A DNA stretch of 64,000 nucleotides from Rhabditophanes sp. KR3021 (lineage: Eukaryota; Nematoda; Chromadorea; Rhabditida; Alloionematidae), in assembly GCA_963281155.1 (NCBI GenBank), contig CAUJLY010000006.1, positions 9,734,001 to 9,798,000 of the forward strand, written 5' to 3'. The notes under the pieces were generated by a model. That model searched no databases and was not told the DNA's origin. It saw nothing but the letters and a program-made list of their open reading frames with translations. Shown here one piece after another: positions 35,326 through 47,100 of the stretch (its first letter is position 1; each line of letters begins with the position of its first letter). A program made the translations under genes and the position numbers.

Positions 35326-36153
35326 TGTCAAATGTTAATTGATAATCAAGGAACTAGCTTTTTAAATAATCTAATGAAATGATTTGCCTGGTAGGTGTAA
35401 ATGTAACACGTCTTTAATATATCGTCAACTATATACTTGCACAAGTACATGGAGATTATGATTATAGAGTCTTCTTATTAGTGCCAACACCAAATTTCGA
35501 TTTAAATTGATATGTTTTGGTACGAAGTACACAATATATAAAACTAGTATATGTAGAGTCAAATATCATGGCCACATTACTTTAACTTAAGCAAAATGTG
35601 TATAAAGAAACTATCTTAGCACATAGCCGTTCTTTATCTAAAAACTTTACATAGTGGATTAACATATTTAAAGAAAATGAATCTGTGATATCTGGCACAC
35701 TATATTAAAAACAATTCATGTATAAAATATACATTAATTCGATGTATTAATAATCGCAAAGGGAATCTTTTTTCAAATGCGATCACATTCAGAGGCATTA
35801 TATAATATAAAGCCTAGGCAATATTTCTACTTTAGAGATACATATTTTGAAGTTGATCAGTACTAACTACATTAACTTTCCTTAATACTTTAATTTATTT
35901 GCATATTTATTTTAAAAGCATTGTTTGTCGACATGCAATTATGTATCTATCTCTATTTGAATTCATAAAAATATTTGATTGAACAATTCCATGCCTCGGT
36001 GCAATCCGTTTTATTATTAATTTTTTGGGTAAGTACAAGCATTAATTGCCCGTCATTACAAATATCATATGGATCTATACATAACCAATCCTTTAATAAG
36101 TAATTTATTATATCTGAAAAAATATTGCGATTTTATGATATCAAGTATAGCTT
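35326..36153. other. Intergenic, no gene seen
   Basis: AT-rich, no supported frame; 5' flank of the membrane protein gene and 3' flank of the first DEG/ENaC gene. Confidence 0.5.
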
Positions 36154-37831
36154 TTATATTGAATGACTTCTTTCATCATGTGGACCTTCCTGCTTATTCT
36201 TATCTTTATGTAAAGACAATGAGATTCGTGGCAACGAGTAATATTTATCTAAAAAGCCGAAATAAATAATTATAACAAATTGTTTACCTTTAATCCAAAG
36301 AAATCCATTATTCGAATATGAATGCAAAGCATTCATAAATGAACCATCTTGTGCAAAAAAGTCCAGTACTGATTTAAGTGAATGCAGTGTTATTTGAATC
36401 ATTGTAATAATGGACAATCCGAGAAAAAATCCAAATTGACCGCCAATCTGAGACATGAAGCTCGGAATAGATGTCGTGTAAACTTCTTTAACATTTTCAT
36501 ATTGCAAATTATAAAATGAAACCTCTAAGCTATATTGATAACCTTCAAAGGGTTCGAGAGAAGTACTTTGTTGTAAAGATGTTTGAAATTCCCATCTATG
36601 GCATCCAGGAATACAGGCAGATGAGTTTATGGCGCCAGGTTCAATTAGTTGGATTGTTTCATAATACGCTCCTACAATAGTGCTTAAATTACAAATTGGA
36701 TAATGTTCTGTTCCAGGAACTGTTCTTAAATAAACTACATTACAACCAAATAAATGCACTAATGTATTTTTTATCCATTGTCTGACAAAACAAGCTGCAT
36801 CGATTCCTTCAATCTACAGAAGAAATTATAAATAATCAAACATTAAAGTCACCTTATATGTGCAGTCTCCAGGATGTTCAAGCAGTTCAATTCTCCTTGC
36901 CGTAAAATACATTCTATTAAATTCATTCGGATATAAATAGTAGCGTGGAAAATCAAGAGCATAATCATAATTATCATTCACATAAGCTATAAGCTGAGGT
37001 TGTCTTGCAAAGTCTAAACTACTTGTTGATACAGGTGCTTTCAATTTCATACTTAACTTTCCAACATCATCTGCCTCGGTCTGATTCAAAGTTGCCATCG
37101 TTTGAAAGCATAATCCTCTCCTCATAACAACTTGCTGAATAAAGATTTGACCACAACAATCCACTGTTTTGCCTGATAACTCACACGAAAGAAATAAGTC
37201 TTCACAATTTATGCCGTAATGTGTTTGGATTAGGTAGAAAAAATCGGTTACACTATAACCTTCAGACCATGTGTTATACATATGTCCTAATGTATCTAAA
37301 TAACTTCTATTAAACTTCACGAGATTGTTCATATTTTCAAAACCATTCCCAGCAAGAAAATATTGAAGTAAGTCCCTTGCTCCATCATCTGTCATATTAG
37401 GAAAGAACACACGCATGTCACCAGCTATTGCACTGAAGTTCAAGACATCCGGAGTTTTGGGACAAATTGTAATTGCGGGAAATTGTAAAGAATCCACTAA
37501 TTTGATAGTTGTCGAGGTAGCGGTGGGGCCGTCCAAATATTCAATAACGACAAAGGTTGTAGTGACAATACAAGCGCCTCCACAAACAAGTAAAACTAAC
37601 CACCATAATAACCTTTCATATTTGCTTTTACTTAAAAGAGCCTAAATTCGTGTATGATAGATTAAGAAATATTAAACATACTTGTGACAACCCATGAATT
37701 TCTCCTATCCAAGGAGGATAGTCATCCGTACTAGTTTTACAAGTATCATCCGTCTCCGGCAAATATAAAGTCGTTGGTTTGACAGAAGACACCGAAGCAG
37801 GTTCATTTGAAAAAGCGGATGCTTTCGGCAT
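36154..37831 (-). CDS. DEG/ENaC-family sodium channel subunit (copy A)
   Basis: DEG/ENaC subunits form trimeric, amiloride-sensitive cation channels at the plasma membrane. Exons 37831-37682, 37641-36853, 36813-36288 and 36248-36154 give about 519 residues. Visible family features: the cytosolic His-Gly gating motif (IGEIHGLSQ, 46-47); TM1 at about 60-86; FPAITICPK at the start of the extracellular domain; many extracellular Cys; and the pre-TM2 signature QIGGQFGFFLGLSI with the selectivity triplet GLS (about 445-447). The last intron, 36287-36249, is only 39 nt (GTAAAC...TTTTTAG) and has no stop in frame, so it could be retained, adding 13 residues to the cytosolic tail. It lies directly 3' of copy B on the same strand; their sequences are clearly diverged, so this is an old tandem pair. 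Confidence 0.88.
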
Positions 37832-38279
37832 AATCTAATAATAAAAAGGCACTGATATATTACTTTACATCAAATGAACGCAATTTATTGTAATTTTTGG
37901 TAAATCAACGATTGCCTTTCTATTTACCTTATTAACAAGCTTTCTTCTCAAATTTCCTTGATTAAATTATATACTACTATACTACATTCGACTATGATAT
38001 ACTTTCCACATGTTCAAGTAAGCAAACAAGATAAATTCTACTTGCACGCTATTTACATTATTAATCTTTTAAAACAATTACTGGACCTTAACAGATATTT
38101 TGCAAATAAATCCAAAGTGTAGGTGGATGTTTTATTTAGCTCATACAAACAAAATTATATATGTAAAGACATTTTATATTTTTTACGTTTTGTAAATTAT
38201 GCATGTATTCCAAGAAATTGTTTGAAAAACAAATTTATTATTAACTTAACTTTTTGTGTATTTTGATTGTACATAATTA
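37832..38279. other. Spacer between the two DEG/ENaC genes
   Basis: 448 bp, AT-rich, no frame. It should contain the promoter of copy A. Confidence 0.5.
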
Positions 38280-39969
38280 TTAACTTAACTCCCGTCTAGC
38301 TTGATGGGCAAGATAATAAAATTTTGAAACTCCAATTATAAGTTGGACAAAAGTTATGATTGAAAATCCAAGGAATAATCCCGACGCAGCGCCGATTTGA
38401 GAAATAAAGCCAGGGAAAGTTGTTGTTATTACCTCTTGATACAGCTCAACCTGCATTCGAGTATAAGACATTTCAAGACGATATTTTGGACTTTCATCGG
38501 CACTCAATCCAGCCAAAACAGCATTAAAAGTACGACTAACCATTTGTACGACAGTTTCAAATCTGTTGCAAGCTAGCAAGCATTTGATGTTTTCAATATC
38601 AAGAATCATAGTTTTATTGTAATTAGCGATAATAACATCTGGATCACATGTGGTAATATTGCTTCTTCGATACTTCATATAATAAAAATAACACCCAAAT
38701 GGTTTAACTACTTGACGTTCCATCCATGTCGTTATGAAACAAGATCCTTTTCCGGAAAACTTAGCATCAGACGTACATTGGGGATTATCCTTTAACAGGT
38801 CAAATTGCCTACGTCTGAATCTAAGTCTATTCCAATCAGTAGGGTTTAAATAAAGCCTTGGAAATATAGATACATCAGCATCCCCATCATTCGTATACAA
38901 AATCAATTGCTTTTGGGAGGTATTTCCATTGACTAAGCTACTTGGTAAGGTTCCTACTGTTATAGATATTTTTCCAATCTCATCTGGGTCCCTTTGATAA
39001 TAATTTTTCAATCTCAAACACTTCCCTCGCAATAACACATACACTGGCTTAAACTCGTCACAGCAATTGAACGTACTTCCACCATAATAACATTCTAAAA
39101 GAAACTAACCACACAATTATAGGATACATCGTGGCACGTTGAATGTACATAATTTAGACATCTAACAATACAAACAAAAAGTGTATTTTCTATTTAAAAA
39201 TAGTCCACATAATACATGCTCTCATATCCATTCTCGGAACCAACTTTTACATACATAACTAACAAAAAACCAATCTCATACTTACGTCTTCACAACGATA
39301 ATTTACTTCCTCATACATGAATTTGTATAATTGGTCAATCGTTCCAAATAGCTTAATCCAATCATGCATTAATAAACTCAATTCCTTCTTATCTTCTTCA
39401 CTAAAGCCTGCCACCAAATCTTGGAAATTATCAATACCGGACCCAGCAAGTGCATAAATTAAGAGGTTGTCGACTGTCTTGACTGGTAACGATGGTTTCA
39501 TACTCCAAATAGATTGACGTAATGCCGTTATATTGAAGGCATCAGCACTTTTCGGACATAAAGTAACTTCTGGAAATTTCAAAGCATAAGGAGATTGAAT
39601 TTTTACTAATGTTGCCGTTGTCCTGTCTATATATTGGCGAATCATGTCATATGTTATATAAGCTGCCACGCCAATTGCTGTCAACAAAAATAGCCCCCAA
39701 ACAGTTCGGAAGAGTCCTCTTTGGAGTGTCACTATTAAAGACAACCCATGGAGTTCATTTCGCCACAAATTTGACTTTTTTTCACATCTTGGATTAAATG
39801 TGTCAGCATTGCATTGAAAGGCCACATTTCTTCTAAATTTATACAATCAAATTAAAATGTTAAATTACCTCGGGTAGGGGAAGACGGCAGATTTGGGGTT
39901 TCTAAATCCATACACATAAGTATTATTAGGATCAAAACTAAAATTTTTATCCTTTCCTGGAACGGTCAT
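38280..39969 (-). CDS. DEG/ENaC-family sodium channel subunit (copy B)
   Basis: Exons 39969-39869, 39832-39282 and 39094-38280 give about 488 residues. Family features: His-Gly gating motif NELHGLSLI (62-63); TM1 at about 72-96; FPEVTLCPK at the start of the extracellular domain; Cys-rich extracellular domain with STFNCCDEF; and QIGAASGLFLGFSI before TM2, with selectivity triplet GFS (about 460-462). The cytosolic tail is very short. The exon 2 donor is not the strongest one: GTAAGT at 39285 would break the frame, whereas GTATGA four bases downstream (39281) restores it, giving CED-VK-CYYGG. The alternative is an undetected tiny exon in the 190-nt intron. It could co-assemble with copy A, which is inference. 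Confidence 0.85.
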
Positions 39970-40200
39970 TTTGAATGAATGTCAACAACGAAATAGATTG
40001 CATTTGTCTGTTTCATTTTAATGAGGTGTAATTTGATATGCATTTAATATGTTAATTTTTAATTAAGTTTATTGCAAATAAAAATTATACAATTCATGGA
40101 AAATATAGGTACATACAAATGCGAGCTTTTGATTGCATCTTTAAACTGATTGTTGAACACATATATTAGTATTTATGGATGCATATTAGTATGAGTATCA

Positions 40201-43200
40201 TCAGTTATTGTTATTTGGAGTTGTAGGAAGTCGTCTTTTGAAGAAAGGATGTCTTTGTGCTTGGTCAGGATTTATACGAGTTTCTGGATTCCAGTCTAAA
40301 CATTTCTTCATAAAATCTATAAAAACTTCATCTCCAGGGTGCTTTAAAGCTGTTTCTAAGGTCCGTGAACCTGGGAGACCACGTGGTTTGCCTCTTTTTG
40401 AAGCCCCAGGTTGCATATTTATCGTTCCATCAATATTTTGAACAATTCTGCAGTATCGAGGAAGGCCTCGTGAATTGATAAAAGTCTTTGCACGTTTCGC
40501 TCCAACTAAGGCCGCGTCAGGAGGCATACCCAGTAACTCGATTATTAACCCAAATTGATCCGATTCATCTTCACCAGGCAACAAGGGGTGCCCTGTCAAT
40601 AATTCAGCCAAAATACAACCAAACGACCACATATCAATGGGCTTTCCATACTTGCACCCAAGAATTACTTCAGGCGCACGGTAGAAGCGAGATTGAATAT
40701 ATGTGTATACTCGTTGATCTTCAAAACACGAAGATCCAAAATCTATGATTTTAATTCCACTGCGTTTGGCCGCCTTTAGCATTATATTCTCTGGTTTGAG
40801 ATCGCAATGAATGAGGCCATTCTTATAAAGCAAAACAAGACCCTGAAGCATAGATTGGGCAAATTTGCGCACTAGAGAAACTGAAAAACCTTGGAATTTG
40901 TTTTGCTTAATTAACTCATACAAATTGACGTATAAAAGTTCGAAGGTAATACATTTATGGCTTCTGAAGATAAAATTATCCAGCATGTGTATGATATTGA
41001 ATGTTTGATCCACGTCTTTGTCACGAATAAAGTCTAGAATTCTAATTTCTTCATCAGCTTGCCTATGGAATCTTCTTTCGTTGCGAACAATTTTCAAAGC
41101 TACGTATTGGTTATATTTGTGATCGTATGCTTTGATGACCTAAACATTTAATGAGTTAAAATATTGAATAGAAGCTCAATATTACCTGTCCAAAAGACCC
41201 CTTCCCAATAACTTTCAACACTTCATATCGATAGGCAATATGATCATGCGGCACAATTAAATACCCGCCATGGTCATCGTCAAAACTAAAATTATTTAAG
41301 GCATTCGTCGTGAACCCTCCTCTTTTCTTTGCTTGTGAACCAACATAATATATACGCGTATAGTTGTAAATTTCAGTTTTTTCATAAAGAGATAATTTTT
41401 CTCTAAAACTTTGCAGCGCATCATCAGCTCTGTATCCCTTACGAGGGTCTCCGATTCCGGAAGAACTACTTCCACTGCTTGCCACTCCAGAAGAGCAAGT
41501 GTTTTCTGTGCCATGGCCTGCACTCATCATAATTTGATTTTGGCAGGAATTTCCACCGCTACCAAGAGATGATGAGTTGCTACTAAAAAGAAATCGAAAC
41601 ATTAAAATAAGTTCAAAAAATAAATAAAAGAAAAGCAAATTGAAAGCAAATGTAAACCTTAATAAACATCTTAATCAAAAACACATATTTACTATTCATC
41701 TATCGCAAAGATGACCAAAAATACATTTTAACACATTATCACACAACTATTAAAGCTCAAACGTACTTTAACTAAAGGAGGGATGTTAAAGTAATATAAT
41801 GTTATTGGAAATATAAAAAGATGATATGCTCTTGTCGTATCTTCTTCTCTTCCTTTTGGGCGATACCACAATTTATAAAATATTACCTACATATCTTTTT
41901 TATCCAAAATGTGAAAATGTTTCCTTTTTAGTAGCTAATTTTTGTTGTTTGTTCTTACAAGAAAAGAAGAGAACCACTTAAAGTGTGCGCAATAAATTTC
42001 CAAAATAATTGGAGATAAAGTAATTTAATTTTGTGGCAAAAAGTGTGTACATACTGGACTATACATAGTTAAATATGTTTATACAAAATTAATTGAATCT
42101 AAAATAGCTTAAAAATTATATACACGGCCTAGAGAACGTGAATGGAAAAATGGTGGGACGCACGCTTATTGGAGTAGTTAAAAAACAAAGTGAAAAATTG
42201 TTTAATCAAAAAGACATTAAAAATCGTAAAATTAAAGGATGTTTGTGGCCTCTGCTAAAGTAATGCTTTTACCATTTTAGTTGTATCATATTAATGACAA
42301 AATTATTATTATGAATGCGATGGCAACGGGAAATCTCTTCCTTACATTGCAGTATACTAGGTCAGGCCTTAACACATTAATAAACAATATTGTTTCTGTG
42401 TCATTTTTTAGAAAATTAAAACCTCAGATATGGTAGCTACTCTATAAGATGGCTCAGAAAGTTTATGCCAAGATTTTTCAAAATAAAAAGACCCTATTCT
42501 TGTCAATTTTATTATAGCATTCCTTGGTGAAGGAAGAGCTCTGGAGTGTAACTTTAATACATTCTTAACTTTATATATGTATGCTTTTTAATAAAAAAGC
42601 TATGTGTGTGATATAAAATAACTTTTTAAACTACATTAGTAGCTTAGATTTTCTATAAGACCAAATATGGAAAAATAGAAGTGTACATTCTTTAGTAATT
42701 GATGTATAAAAATTGATGATAAATTTTTTACCATTATTATTGACTTGAACTTAATAACAGGCTAAAGTTTCTCAAAACAATTAAACGTATTGGAGTTTGA
42801 AGACTCTAACAAACAAAATGCTCATATGTTTTTTCATTCGCTTAAGCTGATAAACAACAACTTTCAAAAAATAATTAAGTGCAATGATGCAGTCTCAGAA
42901 GGATTTCGAGATTTATCCAGAGATATTCTATCCCTTAAATTTCAATTTTATTTCCTTATTCGATCTTTTATCCATATAAATTTCAATTTTCTATCCCTAT
43001 AAACTTGAACTCTCTCTACCATAAGTAATTATAAAACACCAACTCAAACTAAACTCACAATAAACTTAAAACAAATAAAAGGGATTTTAAGGATGAATAT
43101 AAGGTATAATAAAATAAATGAAAGGGGGATGCGCACTACATACGTTCTAGTCTTTACAGACCTTAGTGAGTCTTGACTGGGACTCTTTGCAAGTTTGTGA

Positions 43201-43334
43201 ATCATGTCGGCGGCATTAATAGCTGATAGGCCAGATATTTTCATCGAAGTCGGATGTCCAACTCCTGATAGACCATTCATTGAATTAGATAAACCATATT
43301 TTGCATGTGCTGGAACGGCTGATGCCGACGACAT
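40201..43334 (-). CDS. mbk-2: MBK-2-like DYRK2/3/4-class dual-specificity kinase
   Basis: DYRK kinases autophosphorylate on tyrosine and then phosphorylate Ser/Thr substrates; C. elegans MBK-2 drives the oocyte-to-embryo transition. Exons 43334-43144, 41582-41186 and 41139-40201 join in phase, giving about 508 residues. Before the kinase domain stands the DYRK homology (NAPA/DH) box, [20 protein letters not shown] with YYVGSQAKK, then [23 protein letters not shown]. Visible catalytic features: Gly loop 190-195, VALK Lys212, HCDLKPEN Asp309, DFG Asp329, activation-loop YTY (Tyr343), and [12 protein letters not shown]. The C-terminal [14 protein letters not shown] and RRLP ends are typical of class II DYRKs. 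The intron 43143-41583 is 1.56 kb. An acceptor TTTTGTAG at 43364 lies 30 nt before the chosen ATG, so it may be the trans-splice site or join upstream exons of longer isoforms. Confidence 0.93.
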
Positions 43335-43887
43335 TTTTTGTATTAAAATGAGGAACGGCTGATCTACAAAAGTTGGCAACATTAATAAGAATCAATTAGC
43401 AATAAACAAATAACCAATTAAACGTGATTTGTCGAAAAGAAGGAGCGTAATTTATGGCTTTAGAAGATGACGAAGAAAGTTGAATGACAATATCAAAAAT
43501 TACATTTATTTATGTATGTATTTTTTATATTTGGTCTTAGTTTTAAGCCACTCACTTTGAATTGTTTTACGTGGGAGATGTAAACGTTTAAAAATTCAGG
43601 TGTACAATTTAAATGATCCCCGTGGTATGATAATTAGCAATTCGCACCACATAAATAGCACCAATGAGTATTCACTCCATTAGATTTGTCACAAAAAATG
43701 AATGCACACTCATAATATGATTAACAAAATTTATTGACCAGTTCGTCGTTGTATATATTATCTACAGAAAAGTAACAACTACCAGTTACTTTAATTCTCA
43801 TATTTTACTTTTCATTTCCACTTAAATGGAAGTTTTTAATATAAGATTAGACTATTGTTGTGGTTTACAAAAACGAATCAAGTAAAA
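43335..43887. other. 5' flank of mbk-2
   Basis: No supported frame apart from a short 5' UTR. Presumed promoter region of the short mbk-2 form. Confidence 0.45.
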
Positions 43888-44157
43888 TTAAAAATAATGG
43901 CAATGGTCAACGCCATCTTTGCGAGCCAAATGGAAACATAAATAGGAACCAGATGTTTTCGACATACGGGTTTGTAGAGTAAATTTGACGACATTGTGAC
44001 TACCCACTAACCAGCTTATCGTGGCACTCTTTTGGTCAAAAGAAACTCTTGCCCCTTTGAAAGACAGTGAGTTAAATGGTGAAAAAGTGTACCTCACGCC
44101 ACCAACTGAACCGATTGATCGGTCAAAAGCAAAAGTATAAGGCCGAGGCGACATCAT
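43888..44157 (-). CDS. Possible small protein of 89 residues, unrecognised
   Basis: Frame MMSPRPYTFAFDRSIGSVGG... to a stop at 43888. The composition is balanced, with alternating hydrophobic/polar runs suggesting beta structure, and the DNA is clearly less AT-rich than its surroundings. A good acceptor (CTTTAACAG) lies 3 nt before the ATG, consistent with trans-splicing. No signal peptide, domain or homologue is recognised. It could also be an upstream alternative exon of mbk-2, but no convincing donor is seen before the stop. Confidence 0.45.
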   Translation of the reverse strand: MMSPRPYTFAFDRSIGSVGGVRYTFSPFNSLSFKGARVSFDQKSATISWLVGSHNVVKFTLQTRMSKTSGSYLCFHLARKDGVDHCHYF

Positions 44158-47100
44158 CTTCTGTTAAAGTTTACTAAACATAGTGCTGCCAACAATGTAC
44201 GTCCACCACAGCCTTCAATTTTGCTCTGTTTAAAAGTATCCCCGTCTCTTTCTCTGAACAATTGAATAGTGGTCGTCTGCTAAAGGTCACTGCAAATTAT
44301 AACTCAAAACCACATATGATTTGCACATATATAGATTTATCTAAATTAATACACATGCAGACGCGCCCTACTATACCAAATAGCAAGGTACGATAAGTTA
44401 ATAGTCTTTTTGGATCTGCAAAACAAAACTACTTACTAACCTAACGTGTCAATCAAAGCTCTATAAAGGGGATATATGTGGAGGAAGATCTGTTTCCCAT
44501 ACAAGACCCCTTTTCTACTAAAAGTAGGAAGTAAAGAAAACGAATGTTTGTTTTCGTTCTCAATGTATACTTTTGTTTTCTTAAAAATCTTTGGCTCTTG
44601 AAAGAGTGTCGGCGTTTGCAAAGCATCTTATTACTATTTAATGATAAGAAATATTAATAAAATACTTCAAATATGCATACAATTTAATATATTCTTATAT
44701 ATTACTCTCATATATGAAATAAAAGAACGAAGTATTTAAAAAGCATATATTAACTTCTTTGTTTACCTATCATGTAAAATAAAATTTTGTTTAAGTTACC
44801 AACAGATCAACATTTGTAGTTACTAGATGTATATGTGTATAAATGGATAAAAATAGTTTTAAATGTTTGAGTTGTTTGCGTTTTTTGTATCATATAAAAT
44901 AGATAGTATGTGGTCATTACTAATTATATTCATCTATCTGCATATTCGTATTAATCATAGAGAAGTAATAAATATATACCACATATACATTCGCATACAA
45001 ATATATGTATATGCATATACTCACATATATCTTTGTCGATTGATAAATGATTTGTATTGGTCTTGAATGTTGTATGGTTTGAAGAAAGTTTATGTCTTTT
45101 ATAATATTACAAGTTTAACAAAACCGAAACAATCAAATATAATAAGTTTGGTTTTGAGAATGGTCTTGCACAGTTACAGTGAACAATGTGTCGTCCAAAA
45201 TGGTTATAAGTAATAATTTGTACGATATGATAAATAAATTAGTAGAGATAAACCGTTTTGTAAACTTTGAAATGTTCAAAAGATACTATACTACTAATTT
45301 GTGAAGAAACATTGATAAGCAAACTTACACCGCATTTACCTTCAACCGAGGTGACAAAGACCACTACACATGATAACAAATGGCCAGAAATCAAAAAAGT
45401 TACGAACTAATGAATGATTGATAGTAAAAGTTAAATTGTAAAGCAAATGAATTTGACGATAAGGATTAATACTAAAGCACTAATATTAATAACAATATTA
45501 TCATATGTTTTTTGTTACTTTATCCGGACTATAAAATAAAAAAATCAGTAAGCAGAATAGTGTAATAGTATACGAACAATAAACTGCTCCAAATCTTGGC
45601 CATCAAATTTAAGTTAAGAGATATGGTTGTTTGTGTCACAATATATACGAATACTAATGAAGACACAATCTATATTATAGACTAGTATAATGATATTGTT
45701 TTACACTACAACAAGTGACCAACACTCATATTCTATTCTGTTTGAGGTTCTTAATATTAAATTTGCGACCAAAAAATGTAACTTTGACAAAGGGGTTTTG
45801 AACAATTTGCAAATAATTGAAAGTTATACTTTTCAGTGATTAAATTTAATCAAAAAGAGTGTTGGAGATTGTTAAAGATTGTAACAATCAAACGAGTACA
45901 CAAGACCACCATTAAAGCTTACTCAAAAAGCCACTTTTGAGTGTAAGTTTGGGAAAATTGAGCGACTGTTTTAAAGACTATTAATAAAATTGATTCTATG
46001 CAAACAGGATAAACATAAAAAAGTATTAAAAAAATAAAGTAAAAAGAGACAACTACGACATAATAATTTGTGATACAAATCGAAAAAGCTTTAGGGGGAA
46101 TCTTTTTGCAAAGTATTATTAGATGTTCCCTTTAGATGTGTGGAGAAAAGTTGTCAAAGTAAAAAGGACACTACGCAAACATAACTAAATAATATACATA
46201 TAGATTTAAGAACTACAAATAAAACTAATTGTAATAGACTGAATGTAACTCAGAACTGGAATAAATCAATCGGACAACAGACCAGCCAAGGTTTGGCAAC
46301 CTTTAAAGAGCATCTAAAAAGGATACTATCTTATGTTAGTGGTATATGCTTGATCAGACAACTTGGGAACGTTTTCCGCTTTCATTATAAAAATAAGCAT
46401 TAATAGGATTATCCTGATCTGAACTGATTTTTAATTACCCAAAAATCAACAACAATTTTTTTGAGTAAACAAGGAACGTCAAATCAAATAGCTATAGTAA
46501 TTATTTTAAAAATAATTAAGTAAACTGAAGCTTAAATTGAAAAAGCTTGTGGTCATTGATACGACAAGGTAAGATTAGAGTATTATCTTACAAAAACATC
46601 TACACTAGCCTAGACGATTGAGGAAGTATTAAAAATAAATGATACATGTCGTCTCCATTAATATATAAAAATTATGAATAGTACTATTTATCACTAAATT
46701 ATCAATGGCGATTTTTCGAAATCGTATATAATATTCGCATAAAATGGAATGTGATTATTTGTGTAAAGAATATTTTATCTGTTTGAACAGAAGATAAGCT
46801 GATAGGTACAAATTTTCTTTATGTTTTTTTGTCCCCCACATAACCATTTTTTGAGTGTTTTGTTAAAGCGATAACTTTTTGTAATCAAGTACAAGTCTAA
46901 TTGATTCACCAAACTTTTATACATTATTAAATCCCTTTATCACATAGAAATTGCCTGGTAAGAAGCAATTGAATAAAATATTGAAGTAAAGTTGAATTTG
47001 AACATTGTATTCATCTTAAAATAATTCAATAGTGGTGGCATTGATACATAATATAAATGCATGTATATTAAATCGACTGTGTATACACAAATCATGTAAA

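Noticed and set aside
44436..44621. 61-codon minus-strand frame with a GTAAGT donor before its stop
   Set aside because: Joining it to the acceptor at 44161 creates an immediate stop, and no other exon fits.
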